Positions 11,552 to 23,491 are shown, counted from the stretch's first letter. The stretch is DNA of 64,000 nucleotides from Zygnema cylindricum (GCA_037447655.1 JBBHKE010001110.1:64001-128000); one strand, 5' to 3'. Translations and numbers: made by a program. The notes: generated by a model not told the origin, from the letters alone.

Positions 11552-12581
11552 TGTTGTAATTTATAAATCTTTATTTTCAGTAAATAGGGGTAAAAATAAC
11601 TTATAATATTTTTCAAAGTAGTCTATTGTAACTTACCTTAATTAGCGTTACAGTAGCAAAAAGTACAGTAGAGTGTATTTTACTTTTACAAAGACACGTG
11701 TCTGCAAAAGAACATATGCAGGTTTTTCGGAGTGGCGCTGACACTCAGCCACACGCGTCACGGAGTTGACGATTTGATTCACATGATCGGACGAACGTGA
11801 ACTGACCCGGGTATTCCTAAAACATATAGTACAGTTCGACAATCTATCATCGATCGAATTTTCTCCAACAGACGCGATTCACCCGTGACCACAAGCGTGA
11901 TTCATGAGGGACTACAAGCGTGATTCGCATAGGACCACAAGTGACGAAGCACTCAGGTGCTTCGTACTACACGACGACATTCGGCTGGACTTTAGCAATT
12001 ACGGCTGACTAAGCATTTGGAACGTTTTGTGTACGGTTGGAACGTTTTGTGTACGGTTCAATATCTGTAAATATCTGAATAACATTGGTTTGTACTTTAG
12101 TGTAGTAAAAAATAGTGCTCCATTAATCAAGTTTTTACAAAATAATAATTAGGATTTTTAAGGTATAGTGACGTACAAGTAGGATGCTTTGTCGTTAGTC
12201 AAGATAATAACCATAGTAACAGTTACCAAAATTAGTGTAGATCAACAAATACACACTGTGAGTATATAACTTAGAACTTAGCCAATTTTGTAGTATCCAG
12301 TATTGGGATTATGACTTTCTAAGGGCAGTTTTTGGGAAACTTCCAAACATCATATCTTATGGTTTACTTTGTCATTTGAGCTGCAATTTTGGGAATTGTC
12401 ATTTTCTTGTATTATTTATCACTAAGGTAAATTTGAGGCATATTGGCATTCTGAGTCATATTTTGTGTCAGTTCAAAGTTGGTTGTTGAGTAGTTACTTT
12501 GATAGTTTCTACTGTTTTTTTCATGTCTACTTCCACTACTACTGCTAGTTCTCCTCCTGCAACGGTGGTTTTAGAACAACA
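11552..12581 (+). repeat. Copia G 3' LTR
   Basis: 1030-bp LTR TGTTG...CAACA, partner of 6460-7487, preceded by the same GGGGAG tract. It duplicates the gag start codon region (MSTSTTTASSPPATVVLEQ), confirming that the LTR end lies inside the gag reading frame. Confidence 0.9.
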
Positions 12582-13380
12582 TCACACAGAAAGAAGATAT
12601 TGGTAATATGCTAGAAAAAATTCAGATGGAAAAAGTAAATGGATGTACTACTCCCATGGATTTGAAGAAAGTGTTTGAGGGGAGTGAAGAGAGAGGAATA
12701 TTGACTTTTAATAATGAGATGGATGAGATAGAAAGAAAATTTATAGAAAATATCCTTTATCGGTTGATTGTAGGCAGTTTAGTCTATTTTATGAACTGCA
12801 CCCGTCCGGATATAGCCGCAGCTGTATGTGTCCTTAGTAGAAGTTTAAATGAACCAAGAAAGAGAGACTGGGAGGCTGCCAAAAGGGTGATGAGGTATAT
12901 GGTGGGAACAAGGGAATTGTGACTGCATTTGGGAGGGGAGCACATTGACATCACCACGTGGAGTGATGTCAGTTATAGAGATGTGCCTTTAAGGCGGTGT
13001 ACGACTGGATATGTGTTGCAAATTCGATCCGGTGCATGTTGCTGGAGTAGCAAACAACAAAAAGTAGTTGCTCAGTCCACTGTTGAGGCTGAATACATGG
13101 CTTCCTGTGCTGCATCCAAAGAATTAATGTGGGTGAAATCTCTCCTTGAAGAACTTGGGTTCATGAAGTCTGGAACTCAAAATGTTTTTTGTGATAATCA
13201 AGCTGCTAACTCTATTGCAGCTAATCCGAAAAATCACTTCAAAGCTAAACATATGGATATTCGAAAATAAAATAATTAAACTGGTTTAGAAAACTGATAA
13301 AGAAACGATTGCAGACATGATGACAAAACCAACGCCTTCCCCTAAGTTGATTTTTTGCGGAGAAAACTGTGGATTAAAAT
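12582..13380 (+). pseudogene. Copia H RT C-terminus and RNase H
   Basis: Frame 12608-12922 has the RT tail (GNMLEKIQMEKVNGCTTPMD, then NCTRPDIAAAV). After a TGA at 12920-12922 the RNase H continues at 12929: TTWSDVSYRDVPLRR, STVEAEYMASC and CDNQAANSIAANP, carrying the Asp/Glu/Asp set. A short deletion after HMDIRK shifts the end (MTKPTPSPKLIF). Function in intact copies: degradation of RNA in the RNA-DNA hybrid. Confidence 0.85.
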
Positions 13381-13546
13381 AAAAAAGTGATAAGGAATTA
13401 ACTTGAGTGTTTAAAAGAGGTAATTAATAGTTCACTTCTCTAATTTATTTCCACATTAAAGAGAGAGAGTGAGGATCAAAGGCACGCCATTGCTGCCGCG
13501 ATATTTAGAAAGTGGAAAAGTTAGAAGTAGAGGATATTTTACCAAA

Positions 13547-13631
13547 GTAGCGCCTAGGTCCAGATTTGAACCTGGGTCTGTGAATCTCTATATAGTCCTA
13601 CGTCCTAACCACTAAGGCATTATCGAAACGA
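13547..13631 (-). other. tRNA-like sequence in copia H LTR (antisense)
   Basis: Read on the minus strand: a D-arm-like stretch (GCCTTAGTGGTTAGGACG) and a B-box-like stretch (CAGGTTCAAATCTGG) at tRNA-like spacing, opposite to copia H. It corresponds to the segments at 25085-25163 and 40682-40748. No convincing acceptor stem, so probably not a tRNA gene. Confidence 0.55.
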
Positions 13632-13710
13632 TACACGTGACGGGTTTCATAGATACATAAACATTAACCCAACAGCAAGTTAACACCAGACTAACGAAAA
13701 GGAACAATTC

Positions 13711-13905
13711 ATGCATTTACGCAAATCTGAACCGTGTAAAATATGTTTTGATCAAACGGTCGGCATAATAGCCGCCACGCGAAGTGAGCTTTTGGCGGCA
13801 TACGGAGATAGCGTCACGCGGTGCCATGTGGCGCCACATTATTTGATACCGGAGAAGATGGGAGGAGGAACCATGGCTTCCGATTTGACTGGTGTCACCT
13901 TGTAG
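13711..13905 (+). CDS. Conserved small ORF in copia LTR (copia H copy)
   Basis: 64 codons, sense to copia H, beginning MHLRKSEPCKICFD and ending GGGTMASDLTGVTL. Two other LTRs, of the differently oriented copia B, contain a sense ORF of the same length with the same core (EPCKICF, AATRSELLA, HVAPHYLIPEKMGGGTMA). It has Cys-rich and Gly-rich patches and matches no family I recognise. It may be translated, or the DNA may be conserved for promoter or leader function. Low certainty that it is a gene. Confidence 0.35.
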   Translation: MHLRKSEPCKICFDQTVGIIAATRSELLAAYGDSVTRCHVAPHYLIPEKMGGGTMASDLTGVTL

Positions 13906-14295
13906 ACCTTGTTGTACAATGGTCGTACAATAAGTACATCGCCCATTGTACCTTCTTCTACTATATATTGTTCCTATTGGACTAGGGTTTAGTAGTAGGT
14001 AGTCGTGAGTAGGCAGACCAAGACTTAGTAATATTTAGGTACCTCTCTCTAAGAGAGCTTGTAACTATAAAGGTCATCTTTGACCAGCCATATCATACTG
14101 CTTAGAGGAGCAAATTCAGTGATTTTTTTTGAGTTTGAATCAAAAGAGTCTTGTCCTCACATGGGTGAGGGTGGTTAGAATTATTTTGTGCATGGGCAGC
14201 ACTAATTCAGTGGGAAAGTGGAATGGGCAATTATTATCCTAGAGGCTTTATATAGGCTGCTCATTTTGTGGGTCAATGGAGACCATAGAATTTCA

Positions 14296-15021
14296 GAACT
14301 ATCCTAAGCATACACAACAACTATACGCCAGAATCCATAACCATTTCACGCATGTCGACCATCACTAAAGCATAGCTGCACAAAACGACAATCTATTACA
14401 AGGGATGTATCGATCCTCTCTCACGTGAACACACCTATGTGGCCAAATCCCTATCTAAATGCTATTCGATTAAACACATGTACCATCAAGCTTAGCATGC
14501 GGGTAATCAAAGGCTCCCCTAAAACTAACCACAAACTATCTTTCTTTTTAAGTTTACTAGGTATGTGATTTTGCTAGTGAATATTTCACCAACGTATTGA
14601 TAAGCTGACTAATTCATGGTTATTATTCTATCAATGTGTCTTTTGATTCACATGCGTCTTGATCTAACTTATGAAATTCATCTTTGACATTATTCTTTAG
14701 GCTACGCCTTATACACAGAGGGAGGGGCGGCCTTGTGAAGGTCATCAACACAAACCCGCGATCCGACCTTTGTGTGCCATTAGTACGCGTGAGCAATATC
14801 TTGGTCGTTTCCCAGCGTAGTGCTCATTCTTCTTACAGTATAATCTTGTGGTCGACTGAATGTTCATTTTTTGTAGCCTATAGGCAAGGTTTCTTAGACA
14901 CCATCGCCATATTTTGGTCCTGAAATGAAATCCTCGTCCAATTTTAAATTTTCTTCTTAAACTCGTATAACATATTCGATCAAGAAACTCCCTCTTTTAA
15001 GAGTGAAATTTTAATGCTTCC
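14296..15021 (+). other. No recognised gene, 0.7 kb between copias H and E
   Basis: AT-rich sequence without retroelement domains or convincing frames on either strand. A plus-strand frame at 14684-14923 has no recognisable domain. It may be the original insertion target of the neighbouring elements or an unidentified decayed repeat. Confidence 0.4.
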
Positions 15022-15949
15022 TGTTGTTTTTGGAAACCTTTAGTCCTCTCTTTATCTCACTGCTATAATGCCATGCTGCGCTAAGTCTTACATCGCAGCT
15101 GGAAACCTGTAATCCTTTCTATATTTCGTTGATATGCTGCCATGCTGCGCTGCTCTAATATCACAGCTGCATTGGTAGAGCACCGCAGCCATAGCAGTTT
15201 GTGTGAAGGATGAATTGTCGTAGACAATATTTAGTGTTGTATGTAACTCCAAAAGGAGTACACTGACTTGGTACACCTCAGGCACACGTGTCCGTCTGTG
15301 GGGGAGTCTAGGTTGGTTGATTTGGACAACGAAGTACAAATTCATTTGGGGACCGGATTTACACGTAGATGTTCATATTCAGTGGGGAACAAACGCTTTG
15401 ATGGCGAACGGAGTTCTTGGTCATTTTTGGAAGAGAAATATTGATTGCGCCGTCATTTTCGGTGAACGAACTTTTGTTGCACACTTCAGCGGCGTGTAAA
15501 GTTAAAGACTGATGTTAATACTTTGTACGGTAAACGGTGAATGTTTGGTTTGGTAAAGATTTATTGTACCGATAGACCACGGTAATTGTGGTACGGTTTA
15601 GATCAGCTGTAGGCTCACTTGCAAATGCAGGACTAAGAATATTTTTGAAGTTAGGAATACGTTGTATGAAAACTGCGAAGCAGTTTTTTGGGTTTTTTGA
15701 ATTGTAAGATCATTATGATCTTTTGGCAAAACTTTGTGAAATTTTGCATGTGCTTTCTTTGGTGTATTGTATTTTTTGTGGAAAATTTTTATACCTAGTG
15801 TGTGTCTGGTTTGCTTGGGACTTCTTTGTGAAGTCGGTCATTTGTGGGTATTCGTGAGAGTTTCCTCTTTGTACTTTGATTGTGATTATGGCAACTGTTG
15901 CTGCTGCTTCTTCTTCTTCTTCAGGGGCACCAGCTGCCGCAAATCAACA
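15022..15949 (+). repeat. Copia E 5' LTR
   Basis: 928 bp, TGTTGTTTTTGGAAACC...AAATCAACA. It carries imperfect repeats of a CTGCCATGCTGCGCT unit near 15065-15160 and the gag ATG at 15888, 62 bp before its end. Confidence 0.85.
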
Positions 15950-17241
15950 GGTCACGGGCCCACCCTCACTGATCTCGGTGTTTAATGGAGAAAAATATAT
16001 GCATTGGGCTGATTTGACTAAATCTTACCTTAAACAAGTAAAACTATATGATGTGGTTTCTAGTGTTCTTCCGGATACGGACCCTGAATTTGAAAAGATA
16101 AATGAGGATGCATTACATGTTCTCAAATTTATTTTGTCGGAAGACTTAAATATGACATATATCCATATCACTACAGCATCTGAATTATAGAAGAGTTTGA
16201 GAGAATCTCATGTCATAGCTATTGAGCAGAATGAGGTTATAACTGTTGGAAAAATTTAGGATTATAAATATACCGGGGGTGATATGAAATCATATTGTAG
16301 TGGTTTGAAACTTTTGTTGTCGAAAAAATGCATGCTCCGGGTGGAATTTCCCTCCCTATTACCAAGCAATGATTTTAATGAGAGGGCTTCCTACTGAATA
16401 TAATGGAGCCTCGGAACAGTTAAAGAGGTTAGAAAAGAGTAGATGGAATATAGCTGTAGCCAAAATTTACATTCTAGAGGAAGAGGGAAATCACATAGCA
16501 TTGAATAGAGGACATTCAGCAGTAGCTTACAATGCTCATACATATAGGCCGGCTGGATTTTCAGAAAATAAGAATTTTACTCCTAATCCGAACTATAAGC
16601 AATATGATAGATGTGTATATTGTTTTGGTCAAGGTCATGTTTTCCAGCTATTTCCGGCATTTATGAAAGCATGTGAAATAGGAATTTATCGTGCGGGATG
16701 GAAGGTGCGATCGGAGGATTCATCACCAAAATTTTCGGCATCGAAACTGCCGGTTAAAAATACGGCTTTCTTTGCAATCGACGAGATGGAACAAGATAAT
16801 CCGGCGGAAGAAAAAGACGATGTGGTCAGATTTCCGCAATCGGATGACAATGAATTTTTTTCTCTTGCGAAAGATCTCATGGAGGGACCTCAAGAGAACG
16901 GGTGGATTATGTATTCCGAGTGCTCTTCCCACATGTGCGGCAACCAGGCTTACTTCAAAACCCTTACTCCAATTCCCACTCGTCACATTTATTACGCGGA
17001 TGATACCGGTGTGGAGGCTACGGCGAAGGGAAGCGTGGAGTTGGCATGTGATATCAATGGTCAGATTGTAAAGAGAACCTTACATGATGTTCTCTATATC
17101 CCAAAATTTAAGAAAAAAATGTTTTCCACTTCGGTGGCTGAAATGAAAGGATTTGAAATTTTGCAAAAGAATGGGAAAAAGGTAGTAACCAAAGATGGGA
17201 GAGTAGCCTTGGTAGAAACTAGAGGCCCAAACTTGTTATAA
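15888..17241 (+). pseudogene. Copia E gag and protease
   Basis: The ATG at 15888 lies inside the LTR (MATVAAASSSSSGAPAAANQ); translation crosses the LTR edge into VTGPPSLISVFNGEKYMHW. A TAG at 16188 and a frameshift near 16360 break gag. The 16369-17241 frame contains the CCHC-like CVYCFGQGHVFQLF, lacking the last Cys, and a protease region WIMYSECSSHMC, where the Asp of the DSG site is replaced (YSECS), so the protease is probably dead. Confidence 0.8.
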
Positions 17242-17244
17242 CGG

Positions 17245-18082
17245 ATGAACATGGCTAATGGAATTGACTTTGCATACTCTAGTGTCTTTCCGGAAAATGT
17301 TTTGTGGCATAAGAGGCTCGGTCATGTTCATCATGAAAGGCTTGATAAAATGGTAAAGCAAAATATGATAGATGGTGTCAAATTAGAACAAAAGATTCTC
17401 ATGTATGTGATGGTTGTGCTTTGGGCAAGCTTCACAAGCTGCCCCTACCTCAGACCGCGGATAACCCGGCCACGGATTTGCTACAAGTAATTCATTCGGA
17501 TGTCTAGGGACCGTCAAAAGTTTGTTCCCTTAGTGGCAACGGGTTTTAGGTTACTTTTACAGATACAGCAAGGTTTACTTTATGAAGGAGAAGAGTGAAG
17601 TGTTTACTCACTTCAAGCACTTTCAGATTTGGGCGGAGAAGCTTCACGGGAAGCCGATTCTCTCCCTTCAATCCGACAACGGAGAAGAATATATTTCTAA
17701 TGTATTTTCAGATTATTTAAAAGAAAATGGCATTTCTTGTCAATTTACGGTTCCCTATACTCCGGAGCAAATTGGAGTATCGTAAAGACTTAACCGAACT
17801 TTAACAGAAAGTGCAAAATCTATGATGTTAGATAAAGGGATAGATTTTAAATTTTGGGTTGAAGCCTTCTCTTGTGCATCCTATATTAGGAATAGAATAG
17901 AAACTAGAGCCGTAAAAGGTAAAACAACCTATGAAGTGTGGACCGGAAGGAAACCCAATTTGAGTCACTTCCGGGTTTTTGGTAGCAAATGCTTTATTTT
18001 AGATAATCTTCCTATTTCTAAGCTTCATCCGAAATCAGTTCCCGAAATTTTTATGGGATATGATGATTCAGTAGGCTATTGA
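17245..18082 (+). pseudogene. Copia E integrase
   Basis: HHCC module present as LWHKRLGHVHHERLDKM, but a frameshift near 17400 removes the Cys pair from frame. The core is fragmented: the second Asp is visible in SDNGEEYIS, the catalytic region is PEQIGVS followed by TAA (17783-17785), and the linker is YEVWTGRKPNLSHFRVFGSKCF. A TGA at 18080-18082 ends it. Confidence 0.8.
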
Positions 18083-18091
18083 GTATACAAT

Positions 18092-20052
18092 ATGGATAGA
18101 AAAACTCTTCTAGTTGCTAGGAATATTCAGGTTAAGGAAGAAAGTCACTCGGTTGATGTTTTTGGCATGACAAATTTTGAGAAAAATGCCAAAATTCAAG
18201 AATATGTAATTTTTAAACATGTTCCTCTTCCATCTGCAACAAGTTCTTCCTCATCTGTCGCCAGAGGATCATCTCCTATCCATACTCCAGATATTCTGGT
18301 GGTTCAACAGGTAGGACCTACTTCGTCTCCTCCTCCTCCTCCTCCACCTCCTCCTCCTCCTCGGCAGACACGGTTGGCTCCAACAGTTCCAGCCTCTGAT
18401 TTTCCGAGGGGAAGAAGGCAAAGCAGCAGGCTACGAGGGTGCAAAGCTGCGAGGCTGCGAAGTGAACAGGTGGAGCATGCTCTATTTTTTGCCACCATAA
18501 TGGATCCAGTCACCATACACAAAGCTTTTTTAGCTCCGCAAAAGGGTCAATGGATTTCCGCGACGAATGACGAAATGCGATCGATAATGGAGGCTCAAAC
18601 TTGGGAGCTTGTGGAGCTTCCACCGGATCGGAAAGCCATCGGGTGTAAGTGGGTTTTTAAAGTTAAGCTGAATCCGGATAATTCAATTGAAACGTATAGG
18701 GCTAGGCTTCATGCAAAAGGCTATAGTCAAAATGAGGGAATTGACTATGAAGAGACTTTCTCACCAGTTGTTCGGTTTCCAATTGTTAGAATTATGTTGT
18801 CATTAGCAGCCATTGAAAATATGGAATTACATCAAATGGATGTTAAGACGACTTTTCTGCATGGAGATTTAGAGGAAGTGATCAATATGAAGCAGCCTGA
18901 AATGTATGCAGAGACCGAAAAAGAAAATCTGGTCTATAAGCTGTTGAAATCCTTGTACGGACTAAACCAAGCTCCACGTCAGTGGAATCTGAAACTAGAT
19001 GAGTTTCTAACTAGTCTTGGCTTTGTGAGGATTAGCTCAGATCACTCAGTCTATGTTATGGAAGGGGAAGATGGGATTATTTACATTGCGGTGTATGTAG
19101 ATGATTTACTGCTACTAAGTAAGTCATTAAATGAAATTAACAAAATAAAGACAGCCTTGAATTCCAGATTTGAGATAAAAGATTTAGGGGAGGCAAAGTA
19201 CATTCTCTGAATTCAAGTAGAAAGGGATAGAGATCGGAGAATAATCTATCTAACGCAGCGTGAAGGGATTGGGAACATGCTTGAAAAAATTGGCATGGCA
19301 GAGGTAAAGAGAAGTGCCACTCCCATGGAATTTAAACAAAAACTGGAAGGCACGGAGAACGATGGAGGAGTCATTTTTTATGACACCTTCGAATCAGGGG
19401 AGACAAATCTATGGCTGCCATTCCATATCGTCAAATTTTCAGAAGTCTAATCTACTTCATCAACTGCACACGTCCCAATATTGCGACAACAGTCGGTGCT
19501 TTAAGCCCGAGTTTACAAAATCCGAGGAGATCGGATTCGGAGGCAGCTAAGAGGGTTCTTCAGTATCTTGTAGGAACAAAGAATCTGCAACTTGCTCTCG
19601 GTGGAGATGAAGTAAAAATTCAAACTTGGAGCGAGGGGAGTTACGGAGACATGCCAAGCCGCCGCTCCATTACCGGATTTATTCTGAAGATTGGAAGTGG
19701 AACATGCTGCTGGAGCAGCAAACTTCAGAAAGTCACAGCTCAGTCTACAATGGAGGTTAAATACATGGCAGCCAGCTCAACTGTCAAGGAGTTACTTTGG
19801 CTAAAGTCTCTCTTTCAAAAACTTCATTTTATACAATCTGGAACTCAAATAGTGTGGTGTGACAACCAGGCAGCTATAGCGATTGCATCTAACCTAAGTC
19901 ATCACTTCAAAAGCAAACACATTGATATCAAGCTACATTTTGTAAGAGAGAAGGTGATGAATAGAATTTTGAAACTTAGTTATTTGCCGGATAAGATGAT
20001 GGTAGCAGATATGATGACTAAGCCTTTACCTGCACCTAAATTGAAATTTTGA
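18092..20052 (+). pseudogene. Copia E reverse transcriptase and RNase H
   Basis: RT frame 18092-19210 starts with the integrase tail, a proline run from a CCT repeat (18327-18362), then canonical RVT_2 blocks (CKWVFKVKLNPDN, HQMDVKTTFLHG) and the active site YVDDLLLLSK. TGA at 19208-19210 interrupts it before GIQVERDRD. RNase H (19411-20052) has TWSEGSYGDMPS, TMEVKYMAAS (catalytic Glu position reads VK) and CDNQAAIAIASN, ending in MTKPLPAPKLKF. Defective. Confidence 0.85.
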
Positions 20053-20102
20053 AGAGACACATGCAAACTTAGTGACTGATAGAGTCTAAAGGTTTAAGGG
20101 AG

Positions 20103-21102
20103 TGTTGTTTTCGGAAACCTTTAGTCCTCTCTTTATCTCACTGTTATACTGCCATGCTGCGCTAAGTCTGACATCGCAGCAGGAAACATGTAATCCTCTC
20201 TATATTTCGTTGTTGTACTGCCATGCTGCGTTGCTCTAATATCATAGCTGCGCCGTTAGAACACCCCAACCATAGCAGCTTGAGTGAACAGCTGCGCTGC
20301 TCTAAAACTACACGGCAACGCTGGTAGCGTACCGCAACCATTGCAGTTTGTGTGAAGGATGAATTGTTGTAGACGAGATTTAGTGTTGTATGTAAATCCA
20401 AAAGGAGTACAGAGACTTAGTACACCTCAGGCACACGTGTCGGTCCATGGGGGAGTCTAGGTTGGTTGATCTAGACGACGAAGTACAAATTCATTTGGGG
20501 ACCGGATTTACACGTGGAGGTTCATATTCAGTGGTGAACAAACGCGTGGACGGCGGACGAAGTTCGTCGTCATTTTTGGAAGAGAAATATTGACTGCGCC
20601 GTCATTTCAGTAAATGAACTTTTGTTGCACACTTTAGCGGCGGCTATAGTTAAAGACTGATGTAAATATTTGTACAGAAAACGGTGAATGTTTGGTTTGG
20701 TAAAGATTTAGTGTACCGGTGGACCACGGTAATTTTGGTGCTGTTTAGATCAGCTGTAGGCTCACTTGTATATGTAGGACTAAGAATATTTTGGAAGTTA
20801 GGAATTCGTTGTATGAAAACTGCGAAGCAGTTTTTTGGGTTTTTTGAATTGTAATATCATTGTGATCTTTCGGCATAACTTTGTGAAATTCTGCATGTGC
20901 TTTCTTTGATTTATTTTCTTTATTGTGGAAAATTTGCAGACCTAGTGTGTGTCTGGTTTGCTTGGGACTTTATTGTGAAGTTGGTCATTTGTGGGTATTC
21001 GTGAGAGTTTCCTCTTTGTACTTTGATTGTGATTATGGCAACTATTGCTGCTGCTGCTGCTTCTTCTTCTTCTTCAAGGGCACCGGCTGCCTCAAATAAA
21101 CA
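20103..21102 (+). repeat. Copia E 3' LTR
   Basis: 1000 bp, TGTTGTTTTCGGAAACC...AAATAAACA, preceded by an AAGGGAG polypurine tract. Longer than the 5' copy through an expanded CTGCC/TGCGCTG-rich segment (20150-20330). It repeats the gag opening (ATGGCAACTATTGCTGCTGC) at its 3' end. Confidence 0.85.
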
Positions 21103-23491
21103 CCTCATGTTGCATGGTTTATTTAAGACTAGGAGGTTAAATAACATAAACGTAGGGGTAGATGTTTTCGAGATGTAGTTGTCTTTTTTTGCCCAATCGT
21201 CCTTATTTTGGTGCCGCCATTCAATTCACATTGACTTTTTTTTGGCCTTACATATGTGTTTTTGGTCCTTGCGGATTTTGGTGCCTGCTCATCCAACAAA
21301 TGTCATTCAACATCTGTAATGTAGCGCTTATGTTGTCCCACGACCAGTGGGAGATTTCGTATCCACAAAACAATAGTCCACTTCCCTTTGGCGTCAACAT
21401 CCATTTTGAGCACCTACGCAAAATATTTGTTAGATTCCATAAGATGAATTGGGTGTCTTCCTCTCACAAGTGCTTGCTTTTGCACAGGATCTTAATATTC
21501 CGTTCTTGCCATTTGATATTGTGATCGGTAGATGTTCAGTAACTTTGTGGCGTCGTCTTCAATAATCGGTGCTTACATAGAATCCCTATCAGATTTCTTC
21601 AATAAGACCATTGTCGTCACCTAGAATTCCAATTGGATATTGATTGAATTTCCATTGTCACCAACGTGGACTTTTATCAGGATCCGACTTTGACTCCCCG
21701 TAATTTTGTACACACTCAACTGAATAAAACGATCAAATTTTTTTATAACTATGTCTTGGCTTTCGCTTTGCAACAAGCAATCAAACACTTGTGTCAGCCA
21801 TTCCTACACAAAGATATTTCAAGTCAAAAATACCCTTTCAGGTCATGAGCAGGTGCATCTTGCCCCTCTTTTTATAAAAACATTGTCTCGCTTGCCGATT
21901 CCTGGAGTCCCTAAAACCTCATTTCGCTCTACGTCATTCGCCATTTTGATGCAACCTTCTTTTGATCTTCAAATGATTCATTTTATTGTTCGGCGCCCCG
22001 GCAATCGAGCTTGAGACGTCGTTGTCATATTCCGTAGCTCTGTCCTCACTTAGTACAACAATGACATTTTTTTGCTATAAATGAGAAACAAGTCGCTAAT
22101 TGGTCGCTATTATCACTTTGTAAACTGGTGATATTGATTAGACCAGATTGATGATTTTGATCCTTAGAGCAGCTACTTCATCTTGACTGATATGACATCC
22201 AATGTCACCGATAATAAGTCTTCCTCTACTGCCAGCTCTAGTGAAAAGATAATGAACATCGGAGCCATCGGGACAATGTACATTTGATGTTTCTGTGATG
22301 GTTGAACCTTTGGAGGAACTTACTTTGTTATCCTTTGTCTACTTAAGGTAGTAAACGCATAACTACAATTTTCTATCACAAGAAATTTCTACTTAAGGTG
22401 AAGCAATTTATCGGGTAAGGCATTTCCAAATCTGGTCATCTTATCATTTTCTCTGATCACTCTTCCATTCTTTAGACGATGTAATATAATATTGTTGTAT
22501 CTCGTGATAACTTTGTCTATAAACTCATTATAATGTTATTTGAAATGCATGAAATCACCAAAAAATGTTGCCCTTTATGTTGCGTTCTCAGTATCCGTTC
22601 TTCGTTGAGTACCTTCTTATATTTATGGGACATACTATGAATAAGGAAATGTAATGAATGGAAGCACCACATGATTGCATTAATTGTAGCGATGCGGTTC
22701 TTCCTCTTTTTTACTCTCATTGCATCACAATTTTCCATCCAAATTTTCGTGTCTGTCCTTCACCTTCTACAAATGTTGTGGCATCAAATGTGCCCAAATA
22801 TACTTTTTCCAAGTTTTGTAGCTAGTTCTGTTGAATATAACTATTTTTCTGAGGCATCAAGCACATTTACCCTTGCTCATATCCATCATCCAAATCGGAA
22901 TTGGGACTTGTTTCCACTTCCTAACATTCACCTTCTGCGCTTCATCATCCCCTCCATCGTGATCATCTCCAATTCAGATACCGATCAATTTGGATCCGGA
23001 TCTTGATTCCATCTAGCTGGTTCTTGATCCCTCTGATTATCTATCACATTCGCTTCTTTTTGTAGCGAATGAAATTATTAAGAAGAGCGAGTAACCACTC
23101 TTCGTAAATTTCAGTCCCTCAAACTTAGTCCCACCACCTTTGTCTTTGGTGAAAAGATCAATGGGTATACCTTCTTCAAATACCAAAAATCTAACTTTTT
23201 TTTTTGTGAGGATCCATGGGAGATAGACGATCATTTCTATAATCCATAAAAGGGGCAACCAATCAAGAAGGGGTATATGAGAAAGGTTTCTTCTTGTAAT
23301 TCCCACCCATTGCCGCCACACTTGTCACTTCTAAAAAGCATTTGGATCTGCTCCGATTAAAATCTAGAGGATTTTAGACAGATACAAAATATGAGAAGAA
23401 CTAATAAAGGCGTAAGCATTCTTATTGTTCGGATATTGGGCGAATCGGCATTTGCCGAAATCAAGCCGTCAATATTTTAGTTTGTCAGTTA
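21103..23491 (-). other. Decayed region, possible copia gag remnant, otherwise unrecognised
   Basis: 2.4 kb with no intact gene. Minus-strand reading near 22395-22470 gives VIRENDKMTRFGNALPDKLL, resembling the gag of copia J (a NEDKVM...LLSALP pattern). Minus-strand reading of 21170-22010 gives short protein-like stretches interrupted by stops; I cannot name the family. Low-confidence remnant of one or more old elements. Confidence 0.3.

Larger units (their letters stand above)
6460..12581 (+). mobile_element. Copia G, complete LTR-to-LTR, mosaic
   Basis: Plus-strand copia with LTRs at 6460-7487 and 11552-12581. The internal region is a mosaic: about 8690-10045 matches F, 10045-11212 matches E (18593-19770) with about four differences by eye, and 11212-12317 matches F again. 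It carries the same RT stop codon as E. Not autonomous. After the 3' LTR the sequence continues at once into copia H. Confidence 0.9.
12582..14295 (+). mobile_element. Copia H, 3' remnant, plus strand
   Basis: RT C-terminus, RNase H and 3' LTR of a copia from a lineage close to copia B. It starts abruptly after the G LTR with codons for TQKEDIGNMLEKIQM, a mid-RT segment, so the 5' part is either left of the F-G tandem or lost. Confidence 0.85.
13408..14295 (+). repeat. Copia H 3' LTR
   Basis: About 888 bp, TGTTTAAAAGAGG...GAATTTCA, bounded by homology to the copia B LTRs (24414-25321 and 40012-40878 in reverse). It carries an antisense tRNA-like segment, a 64-codon sense ORF and a purine/AG repeat near 13458. 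Confidence 0.75.
15022..21102 (+). mobile_element. Copia E, complete LTR-to-LTR, degenerate
   Basis: Plus-strand copia with LTRs at 15022-15949 and 20103-21102, gag (from 15888), protease, integrase, RT and RNase H in copia order. The LTRs differ by many substitutions and indels, so it is old. Flanking pentamers (CTTCC and CCTCA) do not match, so no target duplication is visible. Its RT was the apparent donor of the middle of copia G, or both share a recent converter. Confidence 0.9.

Noticed and set aside
15017-21107. Target-site duplication around copia E
   Set aside because: Flanking pentamers CTTCC and CCTCA do not match; not claimed.
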